A stretch of 64,000 bases of DNA from Corella eumyota. Its lineage: Eukaryota > Chordata > Ascidiacea > Phlebobranchia > Corellidae. Made by a program: the position numbers and the translations under genes. Positions 52,053 to 63,928 of the stretch are shown piece by piece; position 1 is the stretch's first letter; every line of letters begins with the position of its first letter. Under the pieces are notes generated by a model. That model was not told the DNA's origin. It did not search any database and saw nothing but the letters and a program-made list of their open reading frames with translations. The DNA lies in assembly GCA_963082875.1 (NCBI GenBank), contig OY720097.1, positions 19,166,501-19,230,500 of the forward strand, in the 5' to 3' direction.

Positions 52053-52979
52053 TTTGTAACCCGTACCCTAGTTTTGTGTTAAACAGCAAACAGCTTTTTA
52101 AACAAGTCTAAAATCTTACCTAAATTAAAGTTTTTACAACAACCTAAGAATTAATATTTAATTTTTTAGATAAATTAATATTGCGTGTTTTTTTTAAAAC
52201 GTTGTTGGCACGTTTTGTTAAATTCAATCTAAAAGATCGTAGTTTTTAGGGAAATCACCAAACGAAACTTACCCGAAAGAAGTATAACTAGTTTTATTAA
52301 ATTTGTAAAATAGTAATGTGTTTTTGAATTTTTTAATATAATTTTTTTTCACAAACGTAATTATCCTAATTTTACCTTTAGACAGTTTAAATAAGTCCAT
52401 AAAAAATTATTTTAAAGTTTTAAACAAGTGGCAACATTGCGCACATGTTAGGTTTTAGAATTGTTATGTTTAAAAAAAATAACATTTTTTTTACCGTTTT
52501 TTTTTTACTGTTAATTTGCTTATTAGATTACTATAATAAAGTACCATGTATTATGTATAAATTAACACGTGTAAACTGAACAGGGATTTTATTACCAAAT
52601 AAGGTTATAAAATCTAGATAAATCCAGCTGTAATTTATCAATTGAGCAAGGGGGAATGCGACGTCTTAATTGGTGCGTCTCCCCGAAAAATTCCTTTAAA
52701 ACACGAAGTTGCATCATAATCTGAAATTCCTGGTGTTACGTAATGCGCTATGTTAACGCACGTATAAGTTGTTTAGTTGTAATTTAGGACGTTAAATGTT
52801 ACAAATATTTCTTAAAAAGTAAATAAATATTTACATAATATAACAGGTTATTAATTTGTGTTGTTATATTAACGTTTTAATAAATTGTTTAGAAGATTTA
52901 AGCAAATATATTTTAGTGACAGCTTGAAAAGCGCCCTCCACTGCAAGGGGCGTCGTTCACGTACACGCATTTCACTGAA
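52053..52979. other. NCDN upstream region
   Basis: About 900 bases holding the NCDN promoter. The block 52640-52800 is richer in CpG-containing words (GCGACGTC, GTTACGTAA, GTTAACGCACG) than its surroundings. Nothing coding was seen. Confidence 0.4.
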
Positions 52980-52997
52980 CACGTGCAGAGTCACGTG
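52980..52997. promoter_or_regulatory. Pair of CACGTG E-boxes in a GC-rich block
   Basis: CACGTG at 52980-52985 and again at 52992-52997, twelve bases apart, in a locally GC-rich block (52920-53060) about 930 bases upstream of the divergent NCDN gene. Such pairs bind bHLH-zip factors (USF/MITF type) in other animals. A strong donor (GAGGTGAGTAG) follows at 53056, so this may be a promoter for a plus-strand transcript. Confidence 0.5.
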
Positions 52998-52999
52998 AC

Positions 53000-53292
53000 T
53001 GTGGTGTTTCGTGGCAAATTTGAATAGAAATCGGAATTTTATTTAAGGACTTTCGAGGTGAGTAGACGTGTTTTTATTAGTGATTTATAGTTAGGTTTTT
53101 TAAAGTTTATCATTAACAGTATAAAGTGTGGCATATTATAAGCAGTTAATAACTAAATACAAATATATTTTATATAAAAAAAAACTGTAAATTTTAAAAG
53201 ATTTTAATTTTTTTTAGAAAAGTTAGTGAAGTTGGCTTTGCTCCTCTGAGACATCTTGTGTCCAAGTTTTCTGAACACTGTTCCAGTCCAGG
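53000..53292 (+). other. Possible 5' exons of an unidentified transcript
   Basis: A GC-rich block ends with a good splice donor (CGAGGTGAGTAG near 53055). A second candidate exon, 53219-53292, is bounded by a TTTTTTTTAG acceptor and a GTATGT donor. It has an open frame reading KVSEVGFAPLRHLVSKFSEH, but no start codon, no family match and no convincing downstream coding exon before 56 kb. It could be a non-coding RNA or the 5' end of a gene I cannot follow. Confidence 0.3.
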
Positions 53293-54015
53293 TATGTTAA
53301 CTTTTATTTAATTGATTTAAAATTATTTTTCAACTTTTAACTAATTTTGAAATAATCATAAAAAAATTACTGTTATAAATATTAGTATTAATTTATCATA
53401 CTTGCCAATAAAATAATCATTTTTTATATTTTTTAATTAAAAACTTTTGAACATTATTAAACCTGTGTTGATGCGCAGGTACTCCCAAAAAGTAGTTAAA
53501 TGAGGTATTTAAATATATAAGTAACTGTACATTTGGCATAAATTCAAAAATCTGGCACTGGTTATTAAAAATGGATATATTTTAAAATTGTTGGCATGAA
53601 AATATAACAAATATACATTAATAATATTTGGCATGTGAATTGACATAATTTAATGTTGTTGGCACTAAAAGACCTAAAAAGTGACATCATATCATAAAAT
53701 TGACATTTGAAAAAAACTTTATTTTAAGTAGGGTTTAGTGTCTATCACCCCTTTCTAAACAATATTTTCAATGCAGAAAAAACGGATTTTATTTGGATTC
53801 AATGGAAGGAGGAAAAAGGTAATGGCAGGAATTGGAGGAATGGAAAGTGGATGGAATCATAATAAGTCTCCCTTGCAACTAGCAAGGGGAAAGTGAAGTC
53901 AAAGAACTCAGGACTCTAAGACAACTTTGGAATAGATTGAATCATATCTCAAACTTAAAAAAACTCAGGACCTTGTTTAGTTGAGGTCTGTAGGGCTGTA
54001 GGTTTTCACGTGCCT
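53293..54015. other. Repeat-rich non-coding region
   Basis: AT-rich DNA with short scattered repeats. TTGGCAT/TGGCACT-type words recur every 40-60 bases between 53535 and 53670. A CTCAGGACC word at 53965 recurs at 54323 and, as CTCAAGACC, at 54352. No gene was recognised. Confidence 0.4.
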
Positions 54016-54700
54016 GATTTTTTATATGTACTGCATAATTGAGCGCTTTAAATTTTCACAGATTAAAAGTTTTACGTGTCTGCATTTTCTTTTTATTTGT
54101 GACTAGTTAAAAACTCATAATTTTGTGCATTAAAAGTAGTATAGTTGACACAGTCCCAATGTGTTTAGGTTTCTGTGTGTTCGTATTTTATTAAACGGGA
54201 CTGTTTAATGGGTTTTTAGATGTTTTGCGCTAGTGATAAATAGAGTATATAGAACAGATTTATAAAACTAAGCCTATGTGTGTGTTTTATGTGTTTTTAT
54301 GCAAAAGAAGAACCAAAAAAGTCTCAGGACCTCACTTCAACTTAAAAAAAGTCTCAAGACCTCACTCGTGCTTATTTTTTATATGTACTGCATAATCAAG
54401 CGCTTTAAAAGTTTTCACGTGTTAAAAGTTTGTAGTATCACGTGTCTGATTTTTTATTTTGACTGGTAACAACTCATAATTTTGCGCATTGAAAGTGGTA
54501 TAGTTGACACAGTCCCAAAGTGTTTAGGTTTTCTAAGTGTGTTCAGGTTTCTGTGTGTTTATAATTATATTTAACGGGACTGTTTAATGGTTTTTTTAGA
54601 TGTTTTGCGCAAGTAAAGTATAAATAAAAAATTTAGAAGACTAGATTTTAGAAAACTAGGCCTATGTGTGGTTTATATTATTTATGTGTGTAAATTTTGT
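54016..54700. repeat. Two-copy direct repeat, ~357-bp period
   Basis: ATATGTACTGCATAAT occurs at 54024 and 54381. The same ordered series of blocks follows each: AGCGCTTTAAA, ACTCATAATTTTG, ATAGTTGACACAGTCCCAA, GGGACTGTTTAATGG, AGATGTTTTGCGC and GCCTATGTGTG. The copies differ by small indels and substitutions. No coding capacity was seen; it may belong to an unrecognised mobile element. Confidence 0.75.
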
Positions 54701-54761
54701 GTGTAAATTCACTGTATTTTATTTGCCCTGTTATATTTATGTACTAAACCTAAGTGTGTGA

Positions 54762-54860
54762 GTAGGTTGGAACCCAACATAAATTATTTTATTTTGTGGG
54801 CGGAGCCCGATATAAAACAATATTTAATTTCGTGGACGGAGTTCAAAATAGCATATATAC
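54762..54860. repeat. Short tandem repeat, ~35-bp unit
   Basis: About two and a half units with the pattern (G/T)AACCCAACATAA, then ATTATTTTATTTTGTGGGCGG, and AGCCCGATATAA, then ATATTTAATTTCGTGGACGG. The open frame across it just repeats the unit. Confidence 0.55.
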
Positions 54861-55679
54861 ACAGTAAACACCACATTATACATGCAGAAAAAAAACACAA
54901 AAATTTTCAATTTCTCTTATTTTTCGTAGACTGTTCTTGTTTTCTTTTACCTTAACCTATTATTTTCCTTCACCGGGGCCCCTTAAACCATTCGTTTTAT
55001 TTCCTTAACCATTCGCTGCATTACTAACCAAATTATAATTCTTTTTCAGGGGCCTTTAAAAAACTAAAACCAAACTAACCCTTTTTTACAGGCTTTTTTT
55101 CAGGTTAGATCACAAAAAACAAATTTAAACATTTTGTTTTTTATTTTTAGATTCCGGTTGACTATTTCGAAGAGCTCGTCGAATTTGTTTTTGGCCAATT
55201 TTAATTTGTTCTTTATTTTTAGAGTTCCTGTTATAAAGAAAAAAAAAGAAAACATTTTTTATTTTTCCGCACATTAGATTACCATAAACAAATACTAACC
55301 CTGTTCTTTATTTTCAGATTCTGGTTGACGAGCAAAGCTATTGAGTTTGTATAAAACCTTTTTAATGTAAAAAGTCACCAACATGACAAATAAATAACCA
55401 TATCTTAATTTAAATGGTACATTTAACAATAACACAATCAAATAATTACAACCACACTTTGAATATTTGTATGCAATATTCTAATCTTCATTATTTTATA
55501 GGAAAAAAAATCAGAGCATACATACAACATTTGCTAAAACATAAAATTACATAAACACTTTTGTAAATAAAACTGGACATATATTTATATAAACAGTAAA
55601 AAAATTTTTTTCTTAACAATGTCTAAATATGGAAAAAGTTATTATTCTTATACCCGGGCTCTTATACAGCAATGTATAC
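54861..55679. other. Non-coding region with duplicated short blocks
   Basis: AACCATTCG occurs at 54988 and 55009. A TTTTTAGATTCCGGTTGAC block near 55145 is echoed by TTTTCAGATTCTGGTTGAC near 55313. These look like acceptor-like duplicates, but no frame continues from them. Confidence 0.4.
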
Positions 55680-56190
55680 CATTAAAAAATGTATCCAATG
55701 ACATAAAATAAAACCTTAACTTTGTCCATAAAAAATAACTTTTTTGGTTCAATTAACCTGGCAAATATCTTAAGACTTTGTCCCTTATCATAAAAGTAAT
55801 TTAACATCGGTTCCATAACATAAAAGTAATTTAACATTGGTAGCATAACATAAAAAAAAATTTAAAAAATGGAAAATAACTTAAAACTTTGTCCAATTAA
55901 CATAAAAAATAACTTAAAATTAGTCCAAATAAAATGGAAATAACTTCAATTTGTCCCATTAAAATATAAAAAAATTTAAAACTGGTCAACATCGAAAATA
56001 ACTCGAAATCGGTCTAATTAAATTGGCAATAACTTATTTTGTCCTAAAAGATAAAAAATAATTTAAAATTGGTACAATTAACATGGAAATTAACTTAACT
56101 TTGTCCTAAAACATGAAAAATCACTTTTTACGTTTATCGATAACATGAAAAATAACTCAAAAATGGAACAATTAACATCGATATAACTTA
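55680..56190. repeat. Degenerate minisatellite
   Basis: A loose unit of about 35-40 bases built from ATAAAAAATAACTTAAAA and TTGGTCCAATTAACAT recurs a dozen or so times with many changes (words AACATAAAA, TTTGTCC, ATGGAAATAACTT). No coding content. Confidence 0.65.
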
Positions 56191-56354
56191 ACAAAAAATT
56201 ATGTAAAAAATTTAATTAACAAGTTTTTCCCATGCATAAATTAATACATTAAACTCAAGGCCAGGTCAAAGTAAAACAATATATTTTGATATTTAATAAG
56301 TCCAATAAAGAATTAATTTCTATTTCTAAGAAATTAACATTAAATTGTAGTGGT

Positions 56355-59300
56355 TTAAAGATTGTTTGGATGTCTTTTGTCAATTCTCTCAAAGGATGGG
56401 TTAGATTTAAATACAGGTTTTATTTTCATTTTTTCAACAATGCTTACAACATGTTGCCGTATTTTTATGTCACTTTCCTTTGCAAGTTTACCATTGATTT
56501 GATCCCTGACTTTGGTCATTTGAGGGCGCTGTTGAGGGTCTACATTCCAACATTTTTCCATTAGTTTTTCAAGGAAGTCAACTAGTTTTTTTCCATGGTT
56601 CGAAACTGACAGCTTCAACTCCCCGATCTCTCTTAAATTCGGATGCATTCCTTGTAACACTAACCTTTTGTGGTCATTTTTCACCCTATTGAATGTGATG
56701 AATGGAAGCTTTCGCGAAAGAATTGTAAACATCACAATTGAAAAGCTGTACACATCACCATCTGGCATATTTTTTGCTGTGATGTTTTGGAGTTGCTCCG
56801 GTGCTGTGTAAAGCCAAGTGATATCGGTTTGAGCGGTATCTGAAGTTGTTACTACTCTAAAATTAGATATTTTGCAACGAAGATCATTTGTTAGAAAAAT
56901 ATTTTCAAGTTTCAAGTCGCCATGTGCCATTTTTTGATCATTTTTTATGTTGTGGATAAATGAAAGTCCACATGCGATATCGGATAGAAACCTTAACCTA
57001 AGAGCAACTGAAATCTCTCTTATGCCATTAACTCGATCTATCATTAATGTATATAGGGTTCCACATGGCATGTGCTCCATTATAACTGCCATACTATTAG
57101 CCCACTCTGTATAGCCAATGTAACTGACTACATTGGAGTGACAGGCTTGTAGGCACGTTTCAATATCCGTCATAATTCTATTATAAAAATATGTGTTTAA
57201 ATGGTACTTGAATACAAATCAGTAGCCTAAATTTTAAATTTTTAGTTTTAACTTACTAAATTTCGATTTTACTTTACAGAATATTAAAATTTTTCGAATA
57301 ATTTACTGTTTTCTTTGCTTGTCAATCTCTGTTTTATCACCCACAAGTAGAATTTCTTCAACCGAAACAACTCCATAATGATTTAGAAAGCCAAAACTTT
57401 CTTTACTGAGAACTCCCTTTTTATCTCTTTTGATCTCAACATCTTTTGGTTTGTATTGCTGTCATAAAAGATCGAGCACATCATAAAACATATACAATTA
57501 ATTATTTTCTTGTTGTAGTGGTGGCAATATAAAATACATTGGTCAGTTAGTTGCATAACATGTTGTTTGTGGGTAGGTGTATAATAAAAAACTTTATACC
57601 AGTATACGGTGTGACAATTTTGTGGTAAATGGATGGGCACAACGCTTAAGGCATTTAACATAATGCTAAAGGTCTGGTTTAATTTTCACCTTAAAATTTT
57701 TCGCATTCTATTTTTTTAGATAGGTTCTAATAATACTTACTCTTAGTTTAAGAGTTATTAGACATATCACGTTAAGTTAAGTTGGCCCTATTTTAGGAAA
57801 AAATCATTATATTTACATTAAACTAAAATACTTTTTAACCTTGTTTATGGATTGAATTTGTTTTTGTAAACTTTCAATTTTTTTTTGTTTTTTCTCAAGA
57901 ATTTCATTTTGTTTTTCATTGTTTTCCTACAAAAAAAACAATCTTAAATATTTTTTTAATTCTATTTAAAGAATTAAATTGTACTAGCCTGAATATGAAC
58001 TTCAAGGTCAACTTTTTTTTGTTTCAGCTTTAACTTTGTTGCTGATAATTTTTCTTTGCATTGTTTTAACTCCGTGGTAAGTTTTTCAAGTTTCTATAAG
58101 CAGAAAATATAAAAAGCGTTTAACGTTTTAAATAAACAAAACTCAGTAAAATCAAGATTGTATTCTAAATCTTTGGGTAAGCACAAAATAAGTTAGTTTA
58201 CTTACTAAAATTAAAACTTTAGTGATATTTGATTTTATTTTACAAATGTATTTTAATAACATAGTTACTTCTTCAGTTTGGGTATAATCTTTTTCAAGTA
58301 ATACTTGGGATTTTGTTTTGTCAGTTTCTGTCAGTGCATCTGGCAGATGTTCTTGTATCTAGGTTATATAAGAAAATTAGGTCTTATATAAATCTATTTT
58401 TTGTTCCTACTTTAATTTATCTAGATTAGAAAGGTCGACTTAAAAAGCCTAAATTAGTCAACACATACACTAAGTTGTTTTTCTGTATAAATTTTTAAAT
58501 TTTATTGCCTTAAAATTTATTTTATTTTACTAACCTCGGATTTTTTTTCAAATTTAGTTTTGTATTCTTTTTTTGTTTTTTCTAGAAAATCTTGAAAGTT
58601 TTTGTTGTTAAAAAGATGAGGTTTTAGTAAATTTTTAATCACATCTAGTGTTTTTTTATGCTGGTTTTCAAATTCCTCATTATCAATCATATCATCTTTA
58701 CTAATCTGTTTAAAATATTAAAACTTGTTTATTTCGTAAGTAGTGGTAGCTTTTTGGCACTTTACAATTGCATAACATAAGAAAAATTGTTGAACTATGG
58801 TAGTAATTTGTTAAGACCAAATGTTTTGTGTTTGGGTTGACTGTTTTAGCCTTTTGTTGCTAAAGTAAACATTAAAAACTGGATTGTTAAAAAAATTAAG
58901 GTAACAACTAAACCTTTTCCATTTCTTCTTTGTATGTGCTTTTTGCTTGGTTGATTTTCTACAAAAAATGTGAAATTATTACAAAATAGACAATCCTATT
59001 TTACCAGTTTATTTTTAGATGTAAAATTAATTAACTCTTACCTCTAAGTTTTTATCATTTTTAGCTTGATATTTGTTTTTAATAGTTTTAAGTTGTTCAG
59101 AAAATGTTTCGTCTGTTAAAAAATATGAGAAAATGGGTTCCACAATGCTTCGGAGTGCTTTTTCATTTTGGTTTTCAAATTCTTCACTTTCCAGTGCTTG
59201 ATTTTCACACAGCTGTTAAAAGTAAATTTATAGAATATAAATTAACTTATTGTTTAGGTGGTATATTGAAAAACTTAGAATAAACTTTAAACCTGAATAT

Positions 59301-60440
59301 GCTTTTACGAAACAAGACTTTAACATAAGGTTTCTACACAAATAGTTTGGCATATACCCTTCAAAAAAATTTAAAAAGGTTTTGTGGTAAAGATTAATTA
59401 GAAATATATTATTTACCATTTACCAAAGTTTTAAATAGGTTTTTAAATAATATTAGCCTTAACAATACTGAGTAGTCTTGAAATAAAAAGTTACATCAAA
59501 ATCTGATTAGGCCAAGTCATAATAAACTTATCCGGAAATACTTTTTGTTGCGTTAAAATAATTAATATTTACTGTTTTTAGGGTTTCTTGATAATTTTGT
59601 AAAACTTCTTGTAATTTCTGTAAATAAAGTCCTGTTATTAAAACCCTATTAAGGCGGATTATTTATAAAAAAAAGTTAACTAATTTTTAAAATTTTAAGA
59701 AAAAATAATGCCTACAGGTTGCAGATAATAAGGCATAGACTTAACAAATGAATTAACTATTACTTTTGAAATTTAAATTTTTTTTAAACTAGTTATTTAC
59801 TTTTATCAAAAAATAAATGTATATAATAAAATGGATTAAAAAGCAAAATACTTACTTCCTGTTGTTCCATTTACCATGAAAAAAAAAAAAAAAATGGGTT
59901 TGACAAATGAATCATATAAACAAAAAATTGTGTTATTTAATTCAAATAAAAATTAGAAAAAAAATTTTTTAACTACTAGCTGTAGTTTCTTACAAAATAA
60001 ATATAGAATAGAATAATAAAAATAAATAAAAAATGTAGTAATTTCTATGGGTAACAGACTAATTATTTCTAAATGCTAATTTCTCCCTTATCCAAAACAA
60101 CCTCGTCTTCAAAATACAATTGTGGTATAGGGATAGTTTTGAGCGTGGTTAATTAAGTTGAAATAAAAACTGTTTTAAGTAAAAAATTTAAAAAATAATT
60201 TTTACCTGAAGTTCTTTTTCTGAAAGAAATTAGGAGTATTTTAAGTTTTGAGTATTTTAAATAAATTTATTATTTCAAGTCTTGAGTATTCTTAAATTTT
60301 AAAAATAAATTAAATCTTAGATTTAATTTAAATCTTGTTATATTACAAAACACGAGTTTTAAAAGAGTATATGGATAACTCATCATTTAAGTAACAATAA
60401 GCCTGTTTTAAACAATTTTTTAGTTACCTGAATTTGGCAT
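56355..60440 (-). CDS. Coiled-coil protein with degenerate TKL-like kinase domain
   Basis: Eleven coding exons: 60428-60440, 60206-60219, 59573-59617, 59042-59212, 58914-58958, 58535-58705, 58269-58358, 57989-58093, 57840-57926, 57307-57458 and 56355-57177; 571 residues. The start chosen (MPNSEKELQ) uses exons with good splice signals; an alternative short first exon MEQQE (59856-59870) also stays in frame. Residues ~10-245 are Lys/Glu-rich helices and coiled coil. The kinase-like part has HGDLKLENIFL (catalytic loop, HRD changed to HGD but Asp, Lys and Asn kept), SNF in place of DFG, YTAPEQL (APE) and CWNVDPQQRPQM. The Gly-rich loop and VAIK lysine are not recognisable in the N-lobe (SFGFLNHYGVVSVEEILLVG). 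It is probably a pseudokinase acting as a scaffold. The exon 57989-58093 is followed by a GC donor. Confidence 0.75.
58535..59617 (-). repeat. Duplicated exon pair inside the pseudokinase gene
   Basis: Two consecutive exon pairs have identical sizes: 45 + 171 bases (59573-59617 with 59042-59212) and 45 + 171 bases (58914-58958 with 58535-58705). The 171-base exons encode related peptides, ESEEFENQNEKALRSIVEPI against DNEEFENQHKKTLDVIKNLL, and the 45-base exons encode short coiled-coil peptides. All join in phase 0, so the pair was copied as a unit. Confidence 0.8.
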
Positions 60441-60459
60441 TTTGTAATCTTTGTTGTAG

Positions 60460-62541
60460 CTGAAGCTATATAGAGAGTAGAATTAAAATGAATATTTAAA
60501 ATGTAAAGTTACAGCAGTATTTTTGCAATTTAAAAAACTGTTAAATTTAAAATATTTTAGAGTAAACATCACCCTTTTATTAAACTAGTTTGCTAATTTT
60601 GATTTTAGTAAATTTTCCTTTATATCACTTTTTAAATTTTCTTTTATATTACTTTTTTTTAAGTACTATTAAGTTTTTTTGCTAGCACAAATGCCACTGT
60701 ACATGAAATAAAATTGTCCTAAAATTGGTTGTCCTGGACTACCAATCTGTAGGTTTCGTTGATAAGGCAACATTATTAATATTGGTTTAATGATAAGGTT
60801 TTGTAGACATTTGTATGCATATTCTACTCAATATTTATTTATTACTTGAATTTAAAACTAGTTGCTAACAGCATTAATAAACACTGAATAACTATTTGTT
60901 TTTAATTAACTGCATTTTTGTTAATAAATTAGACAAGTTTTGTATATTTTGTACCAAATACTAACATTTATACCTTACTTTTTATATCTAGCAATATAGA
61001 AATAAATTTGTAAAAATAATTTTGTAAATTTGATGTTAAATTTGGATTTATAATTTCACTTTTAAAAACATAAGATAACATTTAAAAAAATTGGCACAAT
61101 TTAACTACTTATGTAAAGTTTTAAACATGTAATTATGGCTCAATTGTATACCGAATTTTAATTACACAATTTAGTTTGTTGTTGCCATTGGTAACATGTC
61201 AATAAACTTTGAGGGGGTATTAAAGTTAATTAAGCTTTATTTGCAAAAATGTTAAAAATACCAATTGAATTTTGAACTTTAAACAAAATTGAAAAGAAAA
61301 GCAACCTTTATATATTTACACTACCCATTTTTGTTTGTTGTATTCAAATTAGGTGGTTGCAAGATTTTTTAGTTTTAAAAACAATTTTTAAACTTTTCAT
61401 CTGGATATATCTTTAAAATTACTCTAAAATATTGCACTTTAGGTAAAAACCCAGACTTGCATTAATATAAAAAAATGATCTTTTATTTGGTTTTAACAAC
61501 TATTACCACATATCACATTTTATAGCCTATATTTAATGTAAAAAAATTGTAGAATGATTTTAATTTGACTATAAGCTTATTGTTTATTAAAAAAATTTAA
61601 CCACTAACTTTTATTTTACTAAAATGTACATAGATTGTAATTTGATATTGTATAAAATAAATAAGATTTAAAATTAAGGAATTATTATTTATTTGCCATT
61701 GTTTTTAATTGAAAAAATTTAAATTTAGCGTTAATTTATTAATGTTTAGATGTCAAAATTAAAGTAAGTTACAATGTCAAAATTAAATGTGTTATTATTT
61801 TATCAACAAATAAAAGTGAGGTTATAAAATAATCAATGGTAAATCTAATATTTCTTTGTAAGGGGCCTAGAAGTGCACTTCGAATAAAGCTAAAGATGGT
61901 GCAGCTGTACCCACAGCAAAATCAATTAAAAGTATTAGTATAAAATTATTTTGACATCAATACTTTGTTTACCTAAAAGACATTTAAATCTGATTTTTAT
62001 TTTTATATTTTAAGCTGTTCACCAAGTCCAGAAAACCTCTGGACCTCAAAAAATGCCTACATCCTTTTTTCGGTCGTCTGTTTTAATTTACTTCACCATG
62101 TTGTGCAACTATTTAAAAAAAATGTATGTTGCAGTTGGAATATGTCAGCCAGGTGATAATAACCCATGCTTTATTGCTTTGCCCCAATCTGAATTTTAAA
62201 GCTTGAAATTTAAAGCTTTCAAACTGAATTTAAAACCCCTATTTTTTATGGTATTATTCAAACAAAGAAAAAATTATGAGAATAAAAGACGTGTGGGTCA
62301 TGTCTCAAAAACAAATTTTTTTATTAATAAATTTCCTTGTGGAAAAATAAGTTTTGTCTTTTTAAAAAGATTTTTTTGGTAAATTTATTTTCAGTCATGC
62401 AAAAAAATATTCCAAGATTAATATTTACATTTTTAATTCTGCTTATGCTTTCTTAATCTTTATCCAATCAACAGCTTACATAACCAAATTTTGTACTTTA
62501 ATGTTTAAGATAAGGCTTTGAGACTGAAAACTTTAAAAAAA
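60460..62541. other. Non-coding region upstream of the pseudokinase gene
   Basis: About 2 kb of very AT-rich DNA. A plus-strand open stretch with an acceptor-like start at about 62014-62200 was examined but shows no family resemblance. No promoter motif stands out. Confidence 0.4.
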
Positions 62542-62643
62542 AACCTTTCAGCTTGCCTATCTGGGTAACTTTTTTAACCTTTCAGCTTGCCCATCTGGGT
62601 AACTTTTTTAACCTTTCAGGTTACCCATCTGGGTAACTTTTTT
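62542..62643. repeat. 34-bp minisatellite, three units
   Basis: The unit AACCTTTCAGCTTGCC(T)ATC followed by TGGGTAACTTTTTT repeats at 62542, 62576 and 62610. The third unit differs at CAGGTTACCC. It directly abuts the T run of the SINE that follows. Confidence 0.85.
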
Positions 62644-62927
62644 TTTCTGTATATATTTATATCCTTGATGTGGAAAAGTCGAATGCGCGACTTAAACACA
62701 GAGTAACAGTTACTCCGACCCAGTATCAAGTTGCCTGTGGCAGTTTGGGATATTATAGATTATAATTGCCCGATAATTATACTGCTGATTAAGTGCTGGC
62801 TCAGCAGGAGTTCGTACCGTTTATAGCGCCTTACTCAAGGGCACTACAGCATGATATCAGTGGGGATTGAACCCACGACCTCATGTTTGGTGTTGCAAGA
62901 GTTCTTACCACTACACCACGCTGCCGG
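62638..62927 (-). mobile_element. tRNA-derived SINE, second copy
   Basis: Same family as the element at 37029: minus-strand start CCGGCAGCGTGGTGTAGTGG, B-box-like GGGTTCAATCCCC, the same body and a T run at its left end. It differs from the other copy at scattered positions (e.g. GATGTGGAAAAGTCG against GACGTGGGAAAGTCG). Ends are set by alignment to the first copy. Confidence 0.85.
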
Positions 62928-63928
62928 TTAACCTGAATAATCATAATGTAAAACTGATTAAATAAAAAGCTATAAAATAGATTGATTTTATTAAGTAAAG
63001 GCTGTTATTTAATAAATTTACTTTTGCATGTTAGCTTATATGTGCTATACAGTATATTTTTAATTTTATTTAAATAAAGTGGTCACAGAAAATTAGTTGT
63101 TTTAGTTAAAACCAACTTTTAAATTTACTAAAAAATTTAGTTTTTTGTTTACTATTTTTTTTTAACTATTAGTTACTAACAGTACACAACAAATCTGTTA
63201 TAAACCAGTTATGCAGTACAAAGTATATTTTTTTTATTTTTGATAGAAGTAAACATTTATTAGTATAAGTTTAAATGTGTTAACCTAATGCCTAAATAAA
63301 ATTTAATAAAATTATGTTATAAAAGTATATGTAAAGAAATTGAGAGTTTTTACATATAAGGCATCTAGAAGTAAATTTGTATTAAAATTATTTTTGTTGG
63401 TTTATATTAGTTTTAAACATTTAAATGGTTTCAATTATGTTTTAGTCAAGTTTTGGGTAAAATGCTTAAAACACTGTTGATGATAGATTTATTTATTAAT
63501 AATTAGCATAATTTAAAATGAATGGTATTCAATATTTCCGGTGTTTAGGATTGTGGTTTATTTGTATTTTTAAGATTGTGGTTAAAATATGCTTTTACCA
63601 CATAATTTAAAATGAATGCTATTTTTTTCTAAGAATTAAATTTCTAAATACTAAAAAAGGTTGAAAGCTTTGTGGTTTTAAAATCAATTTTTATTGCATA
63701 TTAAAAACATAAAATAAATAATTGAAATATTTTGTCTAATATACAGTCATCATGTACTTTATTACTTATATAAATATAGATATATTATATGAAATATGAT
63801 ATTAAAAGTTAGAGAAAAATAAAAAAAAAATGGATTTTTTTTATTTTAATTTTATTTTAATGAAAAATAAATTAAATCTAACTTCAATTTTAAAATTATT
63901 TTTTGATTTTATTATGTTAGAAATCAAA
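62928..63928. other. Intergenic, no feature recognised
   Basis: One kilobase of AT-rich DNA upstream of the gene fragment at 63929. No exon or repeat was recognised. Confidence 0.4.

Noticed and set aside
59856-59870. MEQQE as the only first exon of the pseudokinase gene
   Set aside because: It keeps the frame but has no upstream acceptor. The exons at 60428-60440 and 60206-60219 have proper splice signals and also join in phase, so they were preferred. Both could be used as alternative starts.
62014-62200. Plus-strand open stretch after an acceptor-like TTTTAAG
   Set aside because: About 60 codons with no family resemblance and no upstream exon found. Common by chance at this size.
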